From contig NZ_QYUN01000002.1 in NCBI RefSeq assembly GCF_003590875.1, forward strand, positions 3,782,001-3,846,000: 64,000 bases of DNA, read 5' to 3'. The notes beneath the pieces are model-generated. The model worked only from the letters and a program-made list of their open reading frames with translations. It did no database searches and was not told the DNA's origin. Source of the stretch: Noviherbaspirillum cavernae (GTDB lineage: Bacteria > Pseudomonadota > Gammaproteobacteria > Burkholderiales > Burkholderiaceae_D). Position 1 is the stretch's first letter, and every line of letters begins with the position of its first letter. This document shows positions 37,877 to 47,082 of this stretch, in pieces. Both the position numbers and the translations under genes were made by a program.

Positions 37877-38818
37877 TCAAGATCGTTTCGTCCGAGCTGG
37901 AGCGTCGGTCGCCCGCTTGCGCGTCCCCTTGGAAAACAGCTCCGCCATGGTCCGCCGCAGCCAGACATTGCCCGGATCGGCATGGAAGCGGTCGTGCCAA
38001 TGCTGCTTGACCGCAAACGAAGGCAAGGCGATCGGCGGATCGAGCAGCTTGATGGCTTCCTGCGACGCCAGCGTTTCGCCCAGCAATCGGGGCACGATCA
38101 CCAGCAGTTCGGTCTGCGCGACGATGCGCCCCACGCCGAGAAAACTGGGCAGGCGCAGCACCACGTCGCGCGCGATGCCGTGCTGCGCCATCATCTTGTC
38201 GACGATCGAGTGCCCGGTGCCCGAGGTGGTGACGACGATATGCCCCTCGTTGAGGAAGGCCGCCTTGCCGATTCGTTCGCCGATGCGCGGATGCGACTTC
38301 GCCGCCAGGCAGACGAAATTCTGGGTGAACAGGGTCTGCTGATAGAAGCCGGCTTCGAGATGCGGCATGAAGCCGACCGCCAGATCGACCTCGCCGGTCT
38401 CCAGCCGGCGCGGGCTGTCGAGGGAAATCTTTTCCGTCTCGATATGCACCTTCGGCGCGACGCGGCGCAGGTGGTTGAGCAAGGTCGGCAGCAGGACGAT
38501 TTCACTGATGTCGGTGATCGAGATGAGAAAGTCGCGCGCGGTCGAGGCCGGCTCGAACACGTTCTGCACGCCGCGCGCCTTTTCCAGCAGCGCCATCACC
38601 TCGCGCAGCTCCGGATAGATCTTCTGCGCATGCGGCGTCGGCTCCATGCCTTTCGAGGTACGGCTGAACAGCTTGTCGCCGAAGTGCAGCCGCAGCTTGC
38701 TCAGCGCGATGCTGGCCGTGGCCTGCGCCAGACCCAGCCGTTCGGCCGCGCGCGACACGCTGCCGGTCTTGTAGATCTCGTCGAACACGGTCAGCCATTC
38801 GAGGTCGAGTTTTGCCAT
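37877..38818 (-). CDS. LysR-family regulator of the gentisate genes
   Basis: A 313-residue LysR regulator with N-terminal helix-turn-helix (DLEWLTVFDEIYKTGSVSRA, AERLGLAQATASIALSKLRL) and an effector domain beginning about residue 90. The start MAKLDLEWL is chosen because the upstream frame runs into the shared promoter region. It is divergent from the gentisate dioxygenase gene by 160 bp, with a palindromic operator candidate between them. Effector likely 3-hydroxybenzoate, gentisate or a related compound (inference). Confidence 0.9.
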   Translation of the reverse strand: MAKLDLEWLTVFDEIYKTGSVSRAAERLGLAQATASIALSKLRLHFGDKLFSRTSKGMEPTPHAQKIYPELREVMALLEKARGVQNVFEPASTARDFLISITDISEIVLLPTLLNHLRRVAPKVHIETEKISLDSPRRLETGEVDLAVGFMPHLEAGFYQQTLFTQNFVCLAAKSHPRIGERIGKAAFLNEGHIVVTTSGTGHSIVDKMMAQHGIARDVVLRLPSFLGVGRIVAQTELLVIVPRLLGETLASQEAIKLLDPPIALPSFAVKQHWHDRFHADPGNVWLRRTMAELFSKGTRKRATDAPARTKRS

Positions 38819-38899
38819 TTGGAAAGCGCCTTCTGCTATGCGGGAGAACCCGGGTCCGCGCATCCTACCATTATTGAAAAACGCAATGCGATGTATTGA

Positions 38900-38918
38900 T
38901 TTAGTCGGATTGACTAAA
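38900..38918. promoter_or_regulatory. Palindromic LysR-box candidate
   Basis: TTTAGTC-5-GACTAAA, a perfect 7-bp inverted repeat with T and A at the ends as in LysR boxes, 61 bp before the gentisate dioxygenase start and 82 bp before the LysR start. Confidence 0.6.
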
Positions 38919-38978
38919 TAATGGGTGGAATCGACACTGCAGGACATCCACCGAGTACTGGGACACAAGGAAGCCAGC

Positions 38979-40028
38979 ATGGAGACGCAGAAGCACCCGG
39001 AGCGCGAACGGTTTTACAGCCGGATCGGCGCATTGAACATGACGCCCCTGTGGGAATCCCTGCACACGCTGGTCCCGCGCGAGCCGGAGACGCCCTGCGT
39101 GCCTGCCCTCTGGCGCTACCAGGATGTGCGTCCCTGGCTCAAACAATCCGGGGAGCTGATCAGCGCCGAAGAAGCGGTGCGGCGTGTGCTGGTGCTGGAG
39201 AATCCGGCATTGCGCGGCCAGTCTGCCATCACCCAGTCGCTGTACGCCGGCCTGCAGCTGATCCTGCCGGGAGAAATCGCGCCGTCGCACCGGCATGTCC
39301 AGTCCGCCCTGCGCTTCATCGTCGACGGCAAGGGCGCGTACACCACGGTGGACGGCGAACGCACCACCATGCATCCGGGCGACTTCATCATCACGCCGTC
39401 GTGGACCTGGCATGACCACGGCAATGAAGGCATCGCAGGCGTGTCCGAGCCGGTCGTGTGGCTCGATGGCCTCGACATCCCGATGCTGCGTTTCTTCGAC
39501 GCCGGCTTTGCCGAAAACGACAGCAGCCATGCGCAACAGGTGAGGCGACCCGAGGGCAACAGTTTTGCCCGCTTCGGCTACAACATGGCGCCGGTGCGGC
39601 ACGCCCACAGCTCGGCGACCTCGCCGATCTTCAGCTATCCCTATGCGCGCAGCCGCGAGGCGCTCGATACGCTGCAACGTCAGGAAGCAGCGGATGCATG
39701 GCACGGCTTCAAGATGCGCTACATCAATCCGCTGACCGGCGGCTATCCGATGCCGACCATCGCCACCTATCTGCAGCTGCTGCCGAAGGGCTTCCGCGGC
39801 AAGACGCATCGCGCCACCGACGGCGCGGTGTACTGCGTGGTGGAAGGCCGCGGCACGGCGCACATCGGCGGGCAACAGTTCACCTTCGAACCGCAGGATA
39901 TTTTCGTCGTGCCTTCGTGGGCACCGTTGCGCCTCGACGCGGATGACGATGCCGTGCTGTTCAGCTATTCCGACCGGCCCGTGCACGACGCGCTGGGCAT
40001 TCTGCGCGAAGCATTTCTCGAAGATTGA
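38979..40028 (+). CDS. Gentisate 1,2-dioxygenase
   Basis: A 349-residue double-cupin ring-cleavage enzyme that opens gentisate to maleylpyruvate with Fe(II). The first cupin holds the metal histidines in [17 protein letters not shown] and TWHDHGNEG. The second cupin ([20 protein letters not shown]) is the structural repeat. I chose the ATG at 38979, preceded by AAGGAAG, over an upstream GTG. It is the first gene of the catabolic run that ends with the FAD hydroxylase. Confidence 0.93.
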   Translation: METQKHPERERFYSRIGALNMTPLWESLHTLVPREPETPCVPALWRYQDVRPWLKQSGELISAEEAVRRVLVLENPALRGQSAITQSLYAGLQLILPGEIAPSHRHVQSALRFIVDGKGAYTTVDGERTTMHPGDFIITPSWTWHDHGNEGIAGVSEPVVWLDGLDIPMLRFFDAGFAENDSSHAQQVRRPEGNSFARFGYNMAPVRHAHSSATSPIFSYPYARSREALDTLQRQEAADAWHGFKMRYINPLTGGYPMPTIATYLQLLPKGFRGKTHRATDGAVYCVVEGRGTAHIGGQQFTFEPQDIFVVPSWAPLRLDADDDAVLFSYSDRPVHDALGILREAFLED

Positions 40029-40080
40029 ACAGATTTACAGACAAGCCACGAACTTGGGCAACAGGGTGGTGTCTGCGTTC

Positions 40081-40172
40081 CCTCCCCTTCAAGGGGAGGG
40101 TTAGGGTGGGGATGGGTTAATTTCGCAGCGTAAAACCCATCCCCATCCCGACCTTCCCCTTGAAGGGGAAGG
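40081..40172. repeat. REP-like nested palindrome
   Basis: Two long arms (40081-40118 and 40134-40172) are near-perfect inverted copies. Each also contains its own palindrome (CCCCTTCAAGGGG and CCCCTTGAAGGGG). GGGTGGGGATGGG and its complement form the inner stems. A fragment of the same motif (CTTGAAGGGGGG) recurs near 45185. It separates the first two genes of the gentisate cluster. Confidence 0.75.
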
Positions 40173-40232
40173 AGTTGAAGCAATGCAGCCGTTGTCCAAA
40201 TTTTCGACTACTGAATAACCTGAAAGAACCTC

Positions 40233-40937
40233 ATGTCCTACATCCTTCCTCCTCCTTCCATCGTCGGCCTGTCCGTCACCGGCTCCGACGCGCTGTTCCC
40301 GGTGCGGCGCGTGTATTGCGTGGGGCGCAACTACGCCGCGCATGCGCGCGAAATGGGATTCGATCCCGACCGCGAACCGCCGTTTTTCTTCTGCAAGCCG
40401 AATGACGACGCCTCCATCGTTCCCGTCGCGAAGGATGCCGTGGCCGAGATTCCCTATCCGTCATTGACCGGCAATTACCATCACGAGATCGAGCTGGTGG
40501 TGGCGATCGGCAAGGGCGGCAAGGACATCGCCGTCGAGGATGCATATGCGCACGTGTTCGGTTATGCGGTCGGCCTCGACATGACACGCCGCGACCTGCA
40601 GATGCGCATGCGCGAACAGGGACGACCCTGGGAAATCGGCAAGTCCTTCGATTATTCGGCGCCGATCGGCCCGATCCATCCGGCAAGTGCGATCGGCCAT
40701 CCGACGCGCGGCGCGATCAGCGTTGAAGTGGATGGTGTGGTCAAGCAATCCAGCGATGTGAGCCATCTGATCTGGTCGGTGCCGGAAACTATCGCGAACC
40801 TGTCGACGCTGTTCGAACTTCAACCAGGCGATCTGATCTTCACCGGCACGCCGGAAGGCGTTGGTGCCGTGCAGCGCGGGCAGACGATGGCGGGACGCAT
40901 CGACGGGCTGGAGACGATCCACGTCAAGGTCGTTTGA
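40233..40937 (+). CDS. Fumarylpyruvate hydrolase (FAH family)
   Basis: A 234-residue fumarylacetoacetate-hydrolase-family enzyme. It contains RRVYCVGRNYAAHAREMG near residue 30, the metal-binding glutamates in NYHHEIELVVAIG and the aspartate in VGLDMTRRDLQ. In this setting it cleaves fumarylpyruvate to fumarate and pyruvate, the last step of the gentisate route. It is separated from the dioxygenase by a REP-like palindrome and from the isomerase by 22 bp. Confidence 0.92.
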   Translation: MSYILPPPSIVGLSVTGSDALFPVRRVYCVGRNYAAHAREMGFDPDREPPFFFCKPNDDASIVPVAKDAVAEIPYPSLTGNYHHEIELVVAIGKGGKDIAVEDAYAHVFGYAVGLDMTRRDLQMRMREQGRPWEIGKSFDYSAPIGPIHPASAIGHPTRGAISVEVDGVVKQSSDVSHLIWSVPETIANLSTLFELQPGDLIFTGTPEGVGAVQRGQTMAGRIDGLETIHVKVV

Positions 40938-40959
40938 GGCGATTGCGAAAGAGACGCTC

Positions 40960-41607
40960 ATGAAGCTTTACACGTTTCACCGCAGTTCGGCATCCTTCCG
41001 TGTGCGGATCGCCCTCAATCTCAAGGGCTTGCCGTATGAATCCCTGCCGGTTCACTTGTCCAGGAATGGCGGCGAGCAGAATCTTCCTGCGTTCAAGAGC
41101 GTCAATCCGCAGGGTCTGGTTCCTGTGCTGATCGATGACGAGGGACACAGCATGAACCAGTCTCTCGCGATTCTCGAATACCTTGAAGAAACCTGTCCGC
41201 AAGCTGCGCTGTTGCCGTCAAATCCTGTTGATCGCGCCCGGGTGCGCAGCCTTGCATTGATGATTGCATGCGAGATCCACCCATTGAACAACCTGCGGGT
41301 TCTGCACTATGTCACCGGAGAATTGGGCGTGACCGAAGAGCAGAAAAACACCTGGTACAAGCACTGGGTAGAGCTCGGGCTGACGCAGCTCGAACAGCGC
41401 CTGTCGCAGGAGCCGCAGACGGGGCGCTTCTGTCATGGCGATACACCGACGTTCGCCGATTGCTGCCTGGTGCCGCAGATCTTCAACGCCAAACGATTCG
41501 AGTGTGACCTGTCGAATGTGCCGACGGTCATGCGCATCTTCGATCATTGCATGGAACATGAAGCATTCATTGCGGCGCGTCCGGAAAGACAGATCGATGC
41601 AAGCTGA
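40960..41607 (+). CDS. Maleylpyruvate isomerase (zeta-class GST)
   Basis: A 215-residue glutathione-S-transferase-fold enzyme of the maleylacetoacetate/maleylpyruvate isomerase type. The zeta-class signature is YTFHRSSASFRVRIALNLKG at residues ~4-23, and the C-terminal helical domain has GDTPTFADCCLVPQIFNAKR. It turns maleylpyruvate into fumarylpyruvate using glutathione. Context between the FAH hydrolase and the binding protein supports the maleylpyruvate assignment. Confidence 0.92.
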   Translation: MKLYTFHRSSASFRVRIALNLKGLPYESLPVHLSRNGGEQNLPAFKSVNPQGLVPVLIDDEGHSMNQSLAILEYLEETCPQAALLPSNPVDRARVRSLALMIACEIHPLNNLRVLHYVTGELGVTEEQKNTWYKHWVELGLTQLEQRLSQEPQTGRFCHGDTPTFADCCLVPQIFNAKRFECDLSNVPTVMRIFDHCMEHEAFIAARPERQIDAS

Positions 41608-41673
41608 AAACGATTAACAAGCGATTAACAAGCACGTCGGCATCACATCAAAAACCTACCACAAGGAGACAAC

Positions 41674-42843
41674 ATGAAACGCGCTTTGACATCACTGGCC
41701 GTGGCAGCATCCCTCGGTCTCGCGGCATTTTCCGCGCAGGCCCAGCAGACCATCAAGATCGGCATGATCCTGCCGATGAGCGGTCCTTTTGCCGACTACG
41801 GCAACCAGATCAGCCGCGGCGCGAAGCTCTACATGCAGCGTCACGGCGACACGGTTGCGGGGAAGAAGATCGAACTGGTGATCAAGGACGATACCGGCAT
41901 CGCGCCCGAACTGACCAAGCGCCTGGCGCAGGAACTGATCGGCAATGAAAAGGTGGACATCATCGCCGGCTTCGGCCTCAGCCCCGGCGCACTGGCCACC
42001 GCGCCGCTGGCGACGCAGGGCAAGCGGCCGATGGTCGTGATGAATGCGGCCACGTCCTCGATCACGACCAAATCGCCCAACATCGTGCGCGTGTCGCATA
42101 CCCTGCCGCAACTGTCCGAGCCGATGGCGAAGTGGGCCGCGCAGAACGGCATCGACAAGGTCTACATTCTGGTTGCCGATTTTGCGCCGGGCATCGATGC
42201 CGAAACCGCGTTCAAGAAAGCCTATCAGGCAGCGGGCAAGCAGGTGATCGGCGAAGTGCGCGTGCCGGTCAACAACCTCGACTTCGGAGCCTTCGTCCAG
42301 CGCATCAAGGATGCCAAACCGAACGGCGTCTTCCTGTTCCTGCCGCCGGGCGAAGCAACCATCAACTTCATGAAGACATGGACCGAGCGCGGCCTGGACA
42401 AGCAAGGCATCAAGCTGCTGGGCACCGGCGACCTGACCGACGACAGCCTGATCGAGGCGCTCGGCAAACCCGCGATCGGCACTATCACCGCCGCGCACTA
42501 TTCGGCCGCGCACAACTCGCCGCTCAACAAGGAATACGTCAGCGCCTATGCGAAGGAGTTCGGCGACAAGAGCCGTTCCAACTTCATGTCGGTCGCCGGC
42601 TATGACGGCATGGCGCTGATCTATCAGGCGCTGAAGAAGACCAACGGCGATGCCGAAGTCGGCAAGTTCATCGCGGCGGCCAAGGGCGCGAAATGGGAAA
42701 GCCCGCGCGGCATGATCGCGATCGACCCCGATACGCGGGACATCGTCCAGACGGTCTACATCCGCCGCACCGAGCTGCAGAACGGCAAGCTTTACAACGT
42801 CGAGTTCGACAGCTTCGCGGATCAGAAAGACCCGGGCAAATGA
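41674..42843 (+). CDS. Orphan ABC-type substrate-binding protein in the gentisate cluster
   Basis: A 389-residue type I periplasmic binding protein (LivK-like). The signal peptide ends AAFSAQA, and the mature protein starts QQTIKIGMILPMSGPFADYG. It likely captures an aromatic acid for uptake. No permease or ATPase genes accompany it, so it must use another transporter, possibly a shared LivHMGF system. AAGGAG lies upstream. It is not a close copy of the binding protein at 13358-14572. Confidence 0.88.
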   Translation: MKRALTSLAVAASLGLAAFSAQAQQTIKIGMILPMSGPFADYGNQISRGAKLYMQRHGDTVAGKKIELVIKDDTGIAPELTKRLAQELIGNEKVDIIAGFGLSPGALATAPLATQGKRPMVVMNAATSSITTKSPNIVRVSHTLPQLSEPMAKWAAQNGIDKVYILVADFAPGIDAETAFKKAYQAAGKQVIGEVRVPVNNLDFGAFVQRIKDAKPNGVFLFLPPGEATINFMKTWTERGLDKQGIKLLGTGDLTDDSLIEALGKPAIGTITAAHYSAAHNSPLNKEYVSAYAKEFGDKSRSNFMSVAGYDGMALIYQALKKTNGDAEVGKFIAAAKGAKWESPRGMIAIDPDTRDIVQTVYIRRTELQNGKLYNVEFDSFADQKDPGK

Positions 42844-42892
42844 GCAGCGAAGTGGGCGGCGAACACGGCACTTCACACAGCAAGGAATTGAG

Positions 42893-44095
42893 ATGAACAT
42901 GCAAGCTGAAAAGCCGCTTTCGGTCATCGTGGTCGGCGGCGGCATCGGCGGCCTGGCGGCGGCGCTTGCGCTGTCCCGACTCGGCATCCGGATCACGGTG
43001 CTGGAGCAGAGCCCGGAAATCGGCGAGATCGGCGCGGGCATACAGCTCGCTCCGAATGCCTTTGCCGCGCTCGACGCCCTGGGCGTGGGCGAATTCGCGC
43101 GCAGCCGTGCCGTGTTCACAGAGCGGCTGGTGATGATGGATGCGGTGGACGGCGCGGAGGTCGCGACGTTTCCGGTCGATGAAAAATTCCGGCAACGCTT
43201 CGGCAATCCGTATGCCGTCATCCATCGCGCCGATATCCACACCGCGATACTCGACGGCGTGAAGCAGTCGTCGCTGATCACCTTCCATACATCGACCCGC
43301 GTCGAGGAGTTGATCGAGGAGAGGAATCGGGTCACTGTCGTCGATACGCGCGGCAACAAGTACACGGCAGATGCCGTGATCGGCTGCGATGGCGTCAAGT
43401 CGGTGATCCGGCAGAAGCTGATCGGCGACGAGGCGCGCGTCTCGGGCCATGTCGTGTACCGCGCGGTGGTGCCAGTGGAGGACATGCCGGAAGACCTGTG
43501 CTGGAACGCGCCTGCGGTGTGGGCTGGACCGAACTGCCACCTCGTGCATTACCCCTTGCGCGGCGGCAAGCAATACAACCTGGTGGTGACTTTCCACAGT
43601 CGTGAAAAGGAAAGCTGGGGCGTGCGCGAGGGCAGCAAGGAAGAAGTGCTGTCCTACTTCAGCGGCATCTGCGAGCGTCCGCGTCGCCTGCTGGACCGGC
43701 CGACGTCGTGGAAGCGCTGGAGCACGGCCGACCGCGATCCGGTCGAGTCGTGGACGCGCGGACGCACCACGCTGCTGGGCGACGCGGCACATCCGATGCT
43801 GCAGTATCTGGCGCAGGGCGCATGCATGGCGATCGAGGATGCGGTGACGCTGGGCGAGGCGGTCAGGCATTGCGATTTCGATCTCGATGCCGCGTTCAAG
43901 CTCTATCAAAAATCCCGCGTCACGCGCACCGCGCGCGTCGTGCTGTCGGCGCGCGAGATGGGGCGCATCTATCACGCCAAGGGGGCGGAGCGGCTGGTGC
44001 GCAATGCACTGTGGAAGGATCGGCAGCCTGAGCGCTATTACGATGCGCTGGAGTGGCTGTATGGATGGAATGCGGGGAGTTGTTTGGCGGTGTAG
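42893..44095 (+). CDS. FAD-dependent monooxygenase, probable 3-hydroxybenzoate 6-hydroxylase
   Basis: A 400-residue class A flavin monooxygenase of the salicylate/3-hydroxybenzoate hydroxylase group. The FAD site VIVVGGGIGGLAAALALSRL is at residues ~10-29. The second FAD motif is TLLGDAAHPMLQYLAQGA near residue 300. In a gentisate operon it most likely makes gentisate from 3-hydroxybenzoate. Salicylate 1-hydroxylase, which yields catechol, would not fit the neighbours. Last gene of the run. Confidence 0.88.
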   Translation: MNMQAEKPLSVIVVGGGIGGLAAALALSRLGIRITVLEQSPEIGEIGAGIQLAPNAFAALDALGVGEFARSRAVFTERLVMMDAVDGAEVATFPVDEKFRQRFGNPYAVIHRADIHTAILDGVKQSSLITFHTSTRVEELIEERNRVTVVDTRGNKYTADAVIGCDGVKSVIRQKLIGDEARVSGHVVYRAVVPVEDMPEDLCWNAPAVWAGPNCHLVHYPLRGGKQYNLVVTFHSREKESWGVREGSKEEVLSYFSGICERPRRLLDRPTSWKRWSTADRDPVESWTRGRTTLLGDAAHPMLQYLAQGACMAIEDAVTLGEAVRHCDFDLDAAFKLYQKSRVTRTARVVLSAREMGRIYHAKGAERLVRNALWKDRQPERYYDALEWLYGWNAGSCLAV

Positions 44096-44684
44096 GTTGG
44101 GATGGGGGGAGTGTCTGAACAGCAGAAATGCTGATTCGAGCACGCGACCTTCGTGCTGAGGATCGGCATTCCACCACTATCACTATTGCCGCGACCTGCC
44201 TCGACAACAAACGTCATCCTTCGTGGATGCTTTGCCGGGGGCGGCCCGGCAGCCGATCACTTTTCTTGTCTCGCCAAGAAAAGTAATCAAAAGAAGGCGA
44301 CCGCACCTCGCTGTCCCCTTCGGGGATTCCCGAAGAAATGGGGGATGACGCGGGAAGCGTGACAAACTCGCCTTCGGCTCAGACAAGTCACGCTTCTTTT
44401 TCCGCGTCATCCCCCATTTCTTCGGCAGCTCACAGCGGAAAAGGCATGCATAGCGGAGTGTGCCACTCTCGTTGATGCAGCCCGCAATTTTCAAGAAATG
44501 TGGGTAATCCTCCGCTGCAAGGGTGAGGCCCATGCAACGCTGCATAGACCTTCGCTTCCCTCCCCTCCCCGTCATCAAACTTTCACGCGCCTGTCACGTC
44601 CCTGTAACCGCCGCGCCGTAGCATCCCTCCCGTAACGCAAGACCGAACCGGTCGAGGTTCTCATCCCGATTTTCGGAGGCAGCC
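44096..44684. other. Intergenic region with repeat hairpins
   Basis: 589 bp without a convincing gene. It begins with ~100 bp of unremarkable sequence. Then comes a betaproteobacterial-type repeat (ACTTTTCTTGTCTCGCCAAG, its near-inverse, and AGAAGGCGACC; 44255-44312), then the long inverted repeat listed separately. GGAGG at 44675 is the ribosome-binding site of the next gene. Confidence 0.6.
44331..44424. repeat. Long two-tier inverted repeat
   Basis: A perfect 23-bp outer stem (44331-44353 with 44402-44424, containing GAAATGGGGGATGACGC) encloses a perfect 10-bp inner stem GAAGCGTGAC / GTCACGCTTC (44354-44363 with 44387-44396). Only five extra T bases on the right side separate the two stems. 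Confidence 0.8.
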
Positions 44685-44885
44685 ATGAACATGGACATCG
44701 TGATCATTCGCGACGGCGCGGGTTATCGCCTGCTGCACGGCCATCTGCGCCTGTCGAACGTGTTGCAGTCGTGCGGCGAGGCGATTGTCGAGGTGGCTGG
44801 CGAAGGCGAGGTGAGGATTCTCAAGACCCGCGTCGGCTACATCGTCGGCCGTGGCGATCAGCGCCTGCCGCTTCTGAGCAATTGA
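44685..44885 (+). CDS. Small hypothetical protein, paralogue of 22051-22263
   Basis: A 66-residue protein with a good GGAGG ribosome-binding site. Shared with the other copy: IIRDG (LVRDG), LLHGHLRL (ILHGYLRL), an alternating acidic/valine strand and RLPLL near the end. The first in-frame methionines are both M-x-M. No signal peptide or membrane segment. It stands alone among repeats. Function unknown. Confidence 0.75.
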   Translation: MNMDIVIIRDGAGYRLLHGHLRLSNVLQSCGEAIVEVAGEGEVRILKTRVGYIVGRGDQRLPLLSN

Positions 44886-45286
44886 GCCCTCGCCGCACTG
44901 CACCGCTTCAATCCCCGGCCGGCAAGACCCTGTTCGTCAACATCCAGCATCCGGGCGAGGAAACCGCGCCGGACTTCGCCAACCCGGCCTCGTCATTTCG
45001 CGCGGGATGGCGAGGCCGCGACGCGGTATGTGTGCTGCGAGGCAATAGCGCGATGCCGATGAAGGGAACTCCACCGCGCCCAACGGAACGAAGTGGCATA
45101 TGCATCGACGATGCTTGCACAGCAGTCGGAAATGCAGGCGGCAACTGCGTCACCAAGTCACCAAGTCACCAATGCTCCTTCCGCTTGAAGGGGGGATGTG
45201 GCGGATTGAATGCCGTCCGGATTTCGGACTTGTGAGAACTTGTGAGGACTTGAAAGCAAGGCCGCACATCAATCCGGGGGAAGCCA
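44886..45286. other. Intergenic region, no gene supported
   Basis: About 400 bp. It contains a short direct repeat (CACCAAGT, three partial copies, 45151-45172) and a REP-like half motif near 45185. GGGGGAA before 45287 is the ribosome-binding site of the acetyltransferase. The open frames here look like shadows. Confidence 0.5.
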
Positions 45287-45841
45287 ATGGATGCCGCGCG
45301 TACCGAGAAGGAGAAAATGCTGCTGGGGGAGCTGTATCTCGCCAATGACGCCGAGTTGAGCGCCGAGCGGCGCAAGGCCAAGGCCTGGTGCCATCAATAC
45401 AACCAGCACGGCATCGAACGCGATGCGGCGGCGTTGCAGGCGCTGTTCGGCCAGGTGACGGATGCCTATCTGGAACCGCCCTTTCATTGCGACTACGGCT
45501 ACAACATTCAACTCGGCAAGAATGTCTATGCCAATCACAATCTCGTGATTCTGGATTGCGCCCGCGTCGTGATCGGCGATAACGTGTACATCGGCCCCAA
45601 TGTCGTCATCTCCACCGCCGGCCATCCGATCGATCCGCTGGTGCGCACTTCGGGAGTCGAGTTTGCCAAACCCATTGTCATCGGCGACAACGTCTGGCTC
45701 GGCGCGAACGTGGTGCTGCTGCCGGGCGTGGAGATCGCGGCCAACGTGACGGTCGGCGCGGGCAGCGTCGTGACGCGCTCGATCCCGGCCGATTGCGTTG
45801 CCGCCGGCAATCCCTGCCGCATCCTGCGGCGGCTGGCGTGA
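45287..45841 (+). CDS. maa: Maltose O-acetyltransferase-like hexapeptide-repeat acetyltransferase
   Basis: A 184-residue left-handed beta-helix acetyltransferase of the Maa/LacA/NodL group. It opens with the Mac domain (EKEKMLLGELYLANDAELSA). The helix repeats include NVYANHNLVILD and IGDNVYIGPNVVI. The catalytic histidine lies in STAGHPIDPLVR, and IGDNVWLGANVVLLPGVEIA follows. It uses acetyl-CoA to acetylate a sugar hydroxyl. Single gene, converging on a LysR gene. Confidence 0.9.
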   Translation: MDAARTEKEKMLLGELYLANDAELSAERRKAKAWCHQYNQHGIERDAAALQALFGQVTDAYLEPPFHCDYGYNIQLGKNVYANHNLVILDCARVVIGDNVYIGPNVVISTAGHPIDPLVRTSGVEFAKPIVIGDNVWLGANVVLLPGVEIAANVTVGAGSVVTRSIPADCVAAGNPCRILRRLA

Positions 45842-45958
45842 GGCGGATCATCGCGCCGGCGGTGCCGTCCTGACGCGTCGAGCCGCCCGGCAGCATCGCC
45901 TCCTCGCAGGCCTGCTTCAGCTGCGGCCTGATTGCGGTTTCGCGCAATCAGGCACGGA

Positions 45959-46915
45959 TCAGGCCGTTTTCCGCTCCTTGCCGAAGGTTTCGCTGGTCTC
46001 GCCGCTCATGTGCGCGCGCAGCCACTTGTGGCCCGGATTGCGCGTGTCGCGCTCGTGCCACAGCATGTCGATGTGCACGTGCGGCATCGGGAACGGCAAT
46101 TCCTTCGTCACCAGCGCGGCGATGCCGGTCGATGCGATCAGGTGGCGCGGCAGCACCATGATCAGGTCGGAGCTCGACACCACCCGTCCCGCCGTGAAGA
46201 ACTGGTTCACCGTCAGCAGGATGCGGCGTTCGCGGCCGAGTTTCGCCAGCTGCTCGTCCACCAACCCGTGCGCCCGTCCGGAGAAGCTCACGATCAGGTG
46301 TTTCGCCGCGCAGTACGCATCCAGCGTCAGCTCTTCCTTCGCCAGCGGATGGTTCTTGCGCATCACGCACACGTATTGACCCGAATACAGCTGCTCGTGC
46401 CGGATCGGCGACACCGATACCTGCCCGCCCGCCAGTTGCGACACCACGCCCGGGAAAAAGCCGATCGCCAGATCGATGTCGCCGCGCAGGAGCATCGGAC
46501 GCGGCTCGCGCGTGGTCAGCGGCACCATCCGCACATTGATGCCGGGCGCCTCGCGCTCGATCTTGCGCACCAGCGACGGCAGCCACAGCGCCGCCGTGGC
46601 ATCGGCCATCGCCATGCGGAAGGTGTTCTGCGCGCTCGCCGGATCGAAGCTCTGGTCCGGCACCACCGCCTCCTCCAGCGTCGCCAGGGCGCTGCGCACC
46701 GATGGCCACAGCTGTTCGGCGCGCGGCGTCGGCTTCACGCCATGCGCGGTACGGATCAGCAGTTCGTCCCCCAGCGCATCGCGCAGGCGGCGCAGCGCAT
46801 TCGACACCGCCGGTTGCGTCATCGCCAGCCGCTGCGCGGCGCGCGTCAGGTTCTGCTCGATCATCACGGCGTCGAATACGCGCAGCAAATTCAAATCCAG
46901 TGTCAGAAAGCTCAT
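45959..46915 (-). CDS. LysR-family regulator (NodD/NahR-like)
   Basis: A 318-residue LysR regulator opening LDLNLLRVFDAVMIEQNLTR, then AAQRLAMTQPAVSNALRRLR, a pattern typical of the NodD/NahR/LinR branch. The effector domain starts around residue 95. The start at 46915 follows ACGGAGA; two earlier in-frame methionines are possible. A target is not obvious: the divergent small gene at 47083 is the nearest. Confidence 0.88.
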   Translation of the reverse strand: MSFLTLDLNLLRVFDAVMIEQNLTRAAQRLAMTQPAVSNALRRLRDALGDELLIRTAHGVKPTPRAEQLWPSVRSALATLEEAVVPDQSFDPASAQNTFRMAMADATAALWLPSLVRKIEREAPGINVRMVPLTTREPRPMLLRGDIDLAIGFFPGVVSQLAGGQVSVSPIRHEQLYSGQYVCVMRKNHPLAKEELTLDAYCAAKHLIVSFSGRAHGLVDEQLAKLGRERRILLTVNQFFTAGRVVSSSDLIMVLPRHLIASTGIAALVTKELPFPMPHVHIDMLWHERDTRNPGHKWLRAHMSGETSETFGKERKTA

Positions 46916-47082
46916 GGTCTCCGTGAATCCTGTTGTTTTGTTGCCCTGCGGCATTGAAAATCGGCCAATGCTATTCACAAACATTATAAGTGATATGTGG
47001 AAATCAAATTGGCTTTATAACTGGTGTGTATCTATACTGCAATGCAGCATAACAGAGAAAACATATTGAATAGGAGTTAGCC

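Noticed and set aside
42893..44095. Salicylate 1-hydroxylase as the identity of the FAD monooxygenase.
   Set aside because: That enzyme feeds catechol pathways. All neighbours use gentisate, so 3-hydroxybenzoate 6-hydroxylation fits better, although motifs alone do not separate them.
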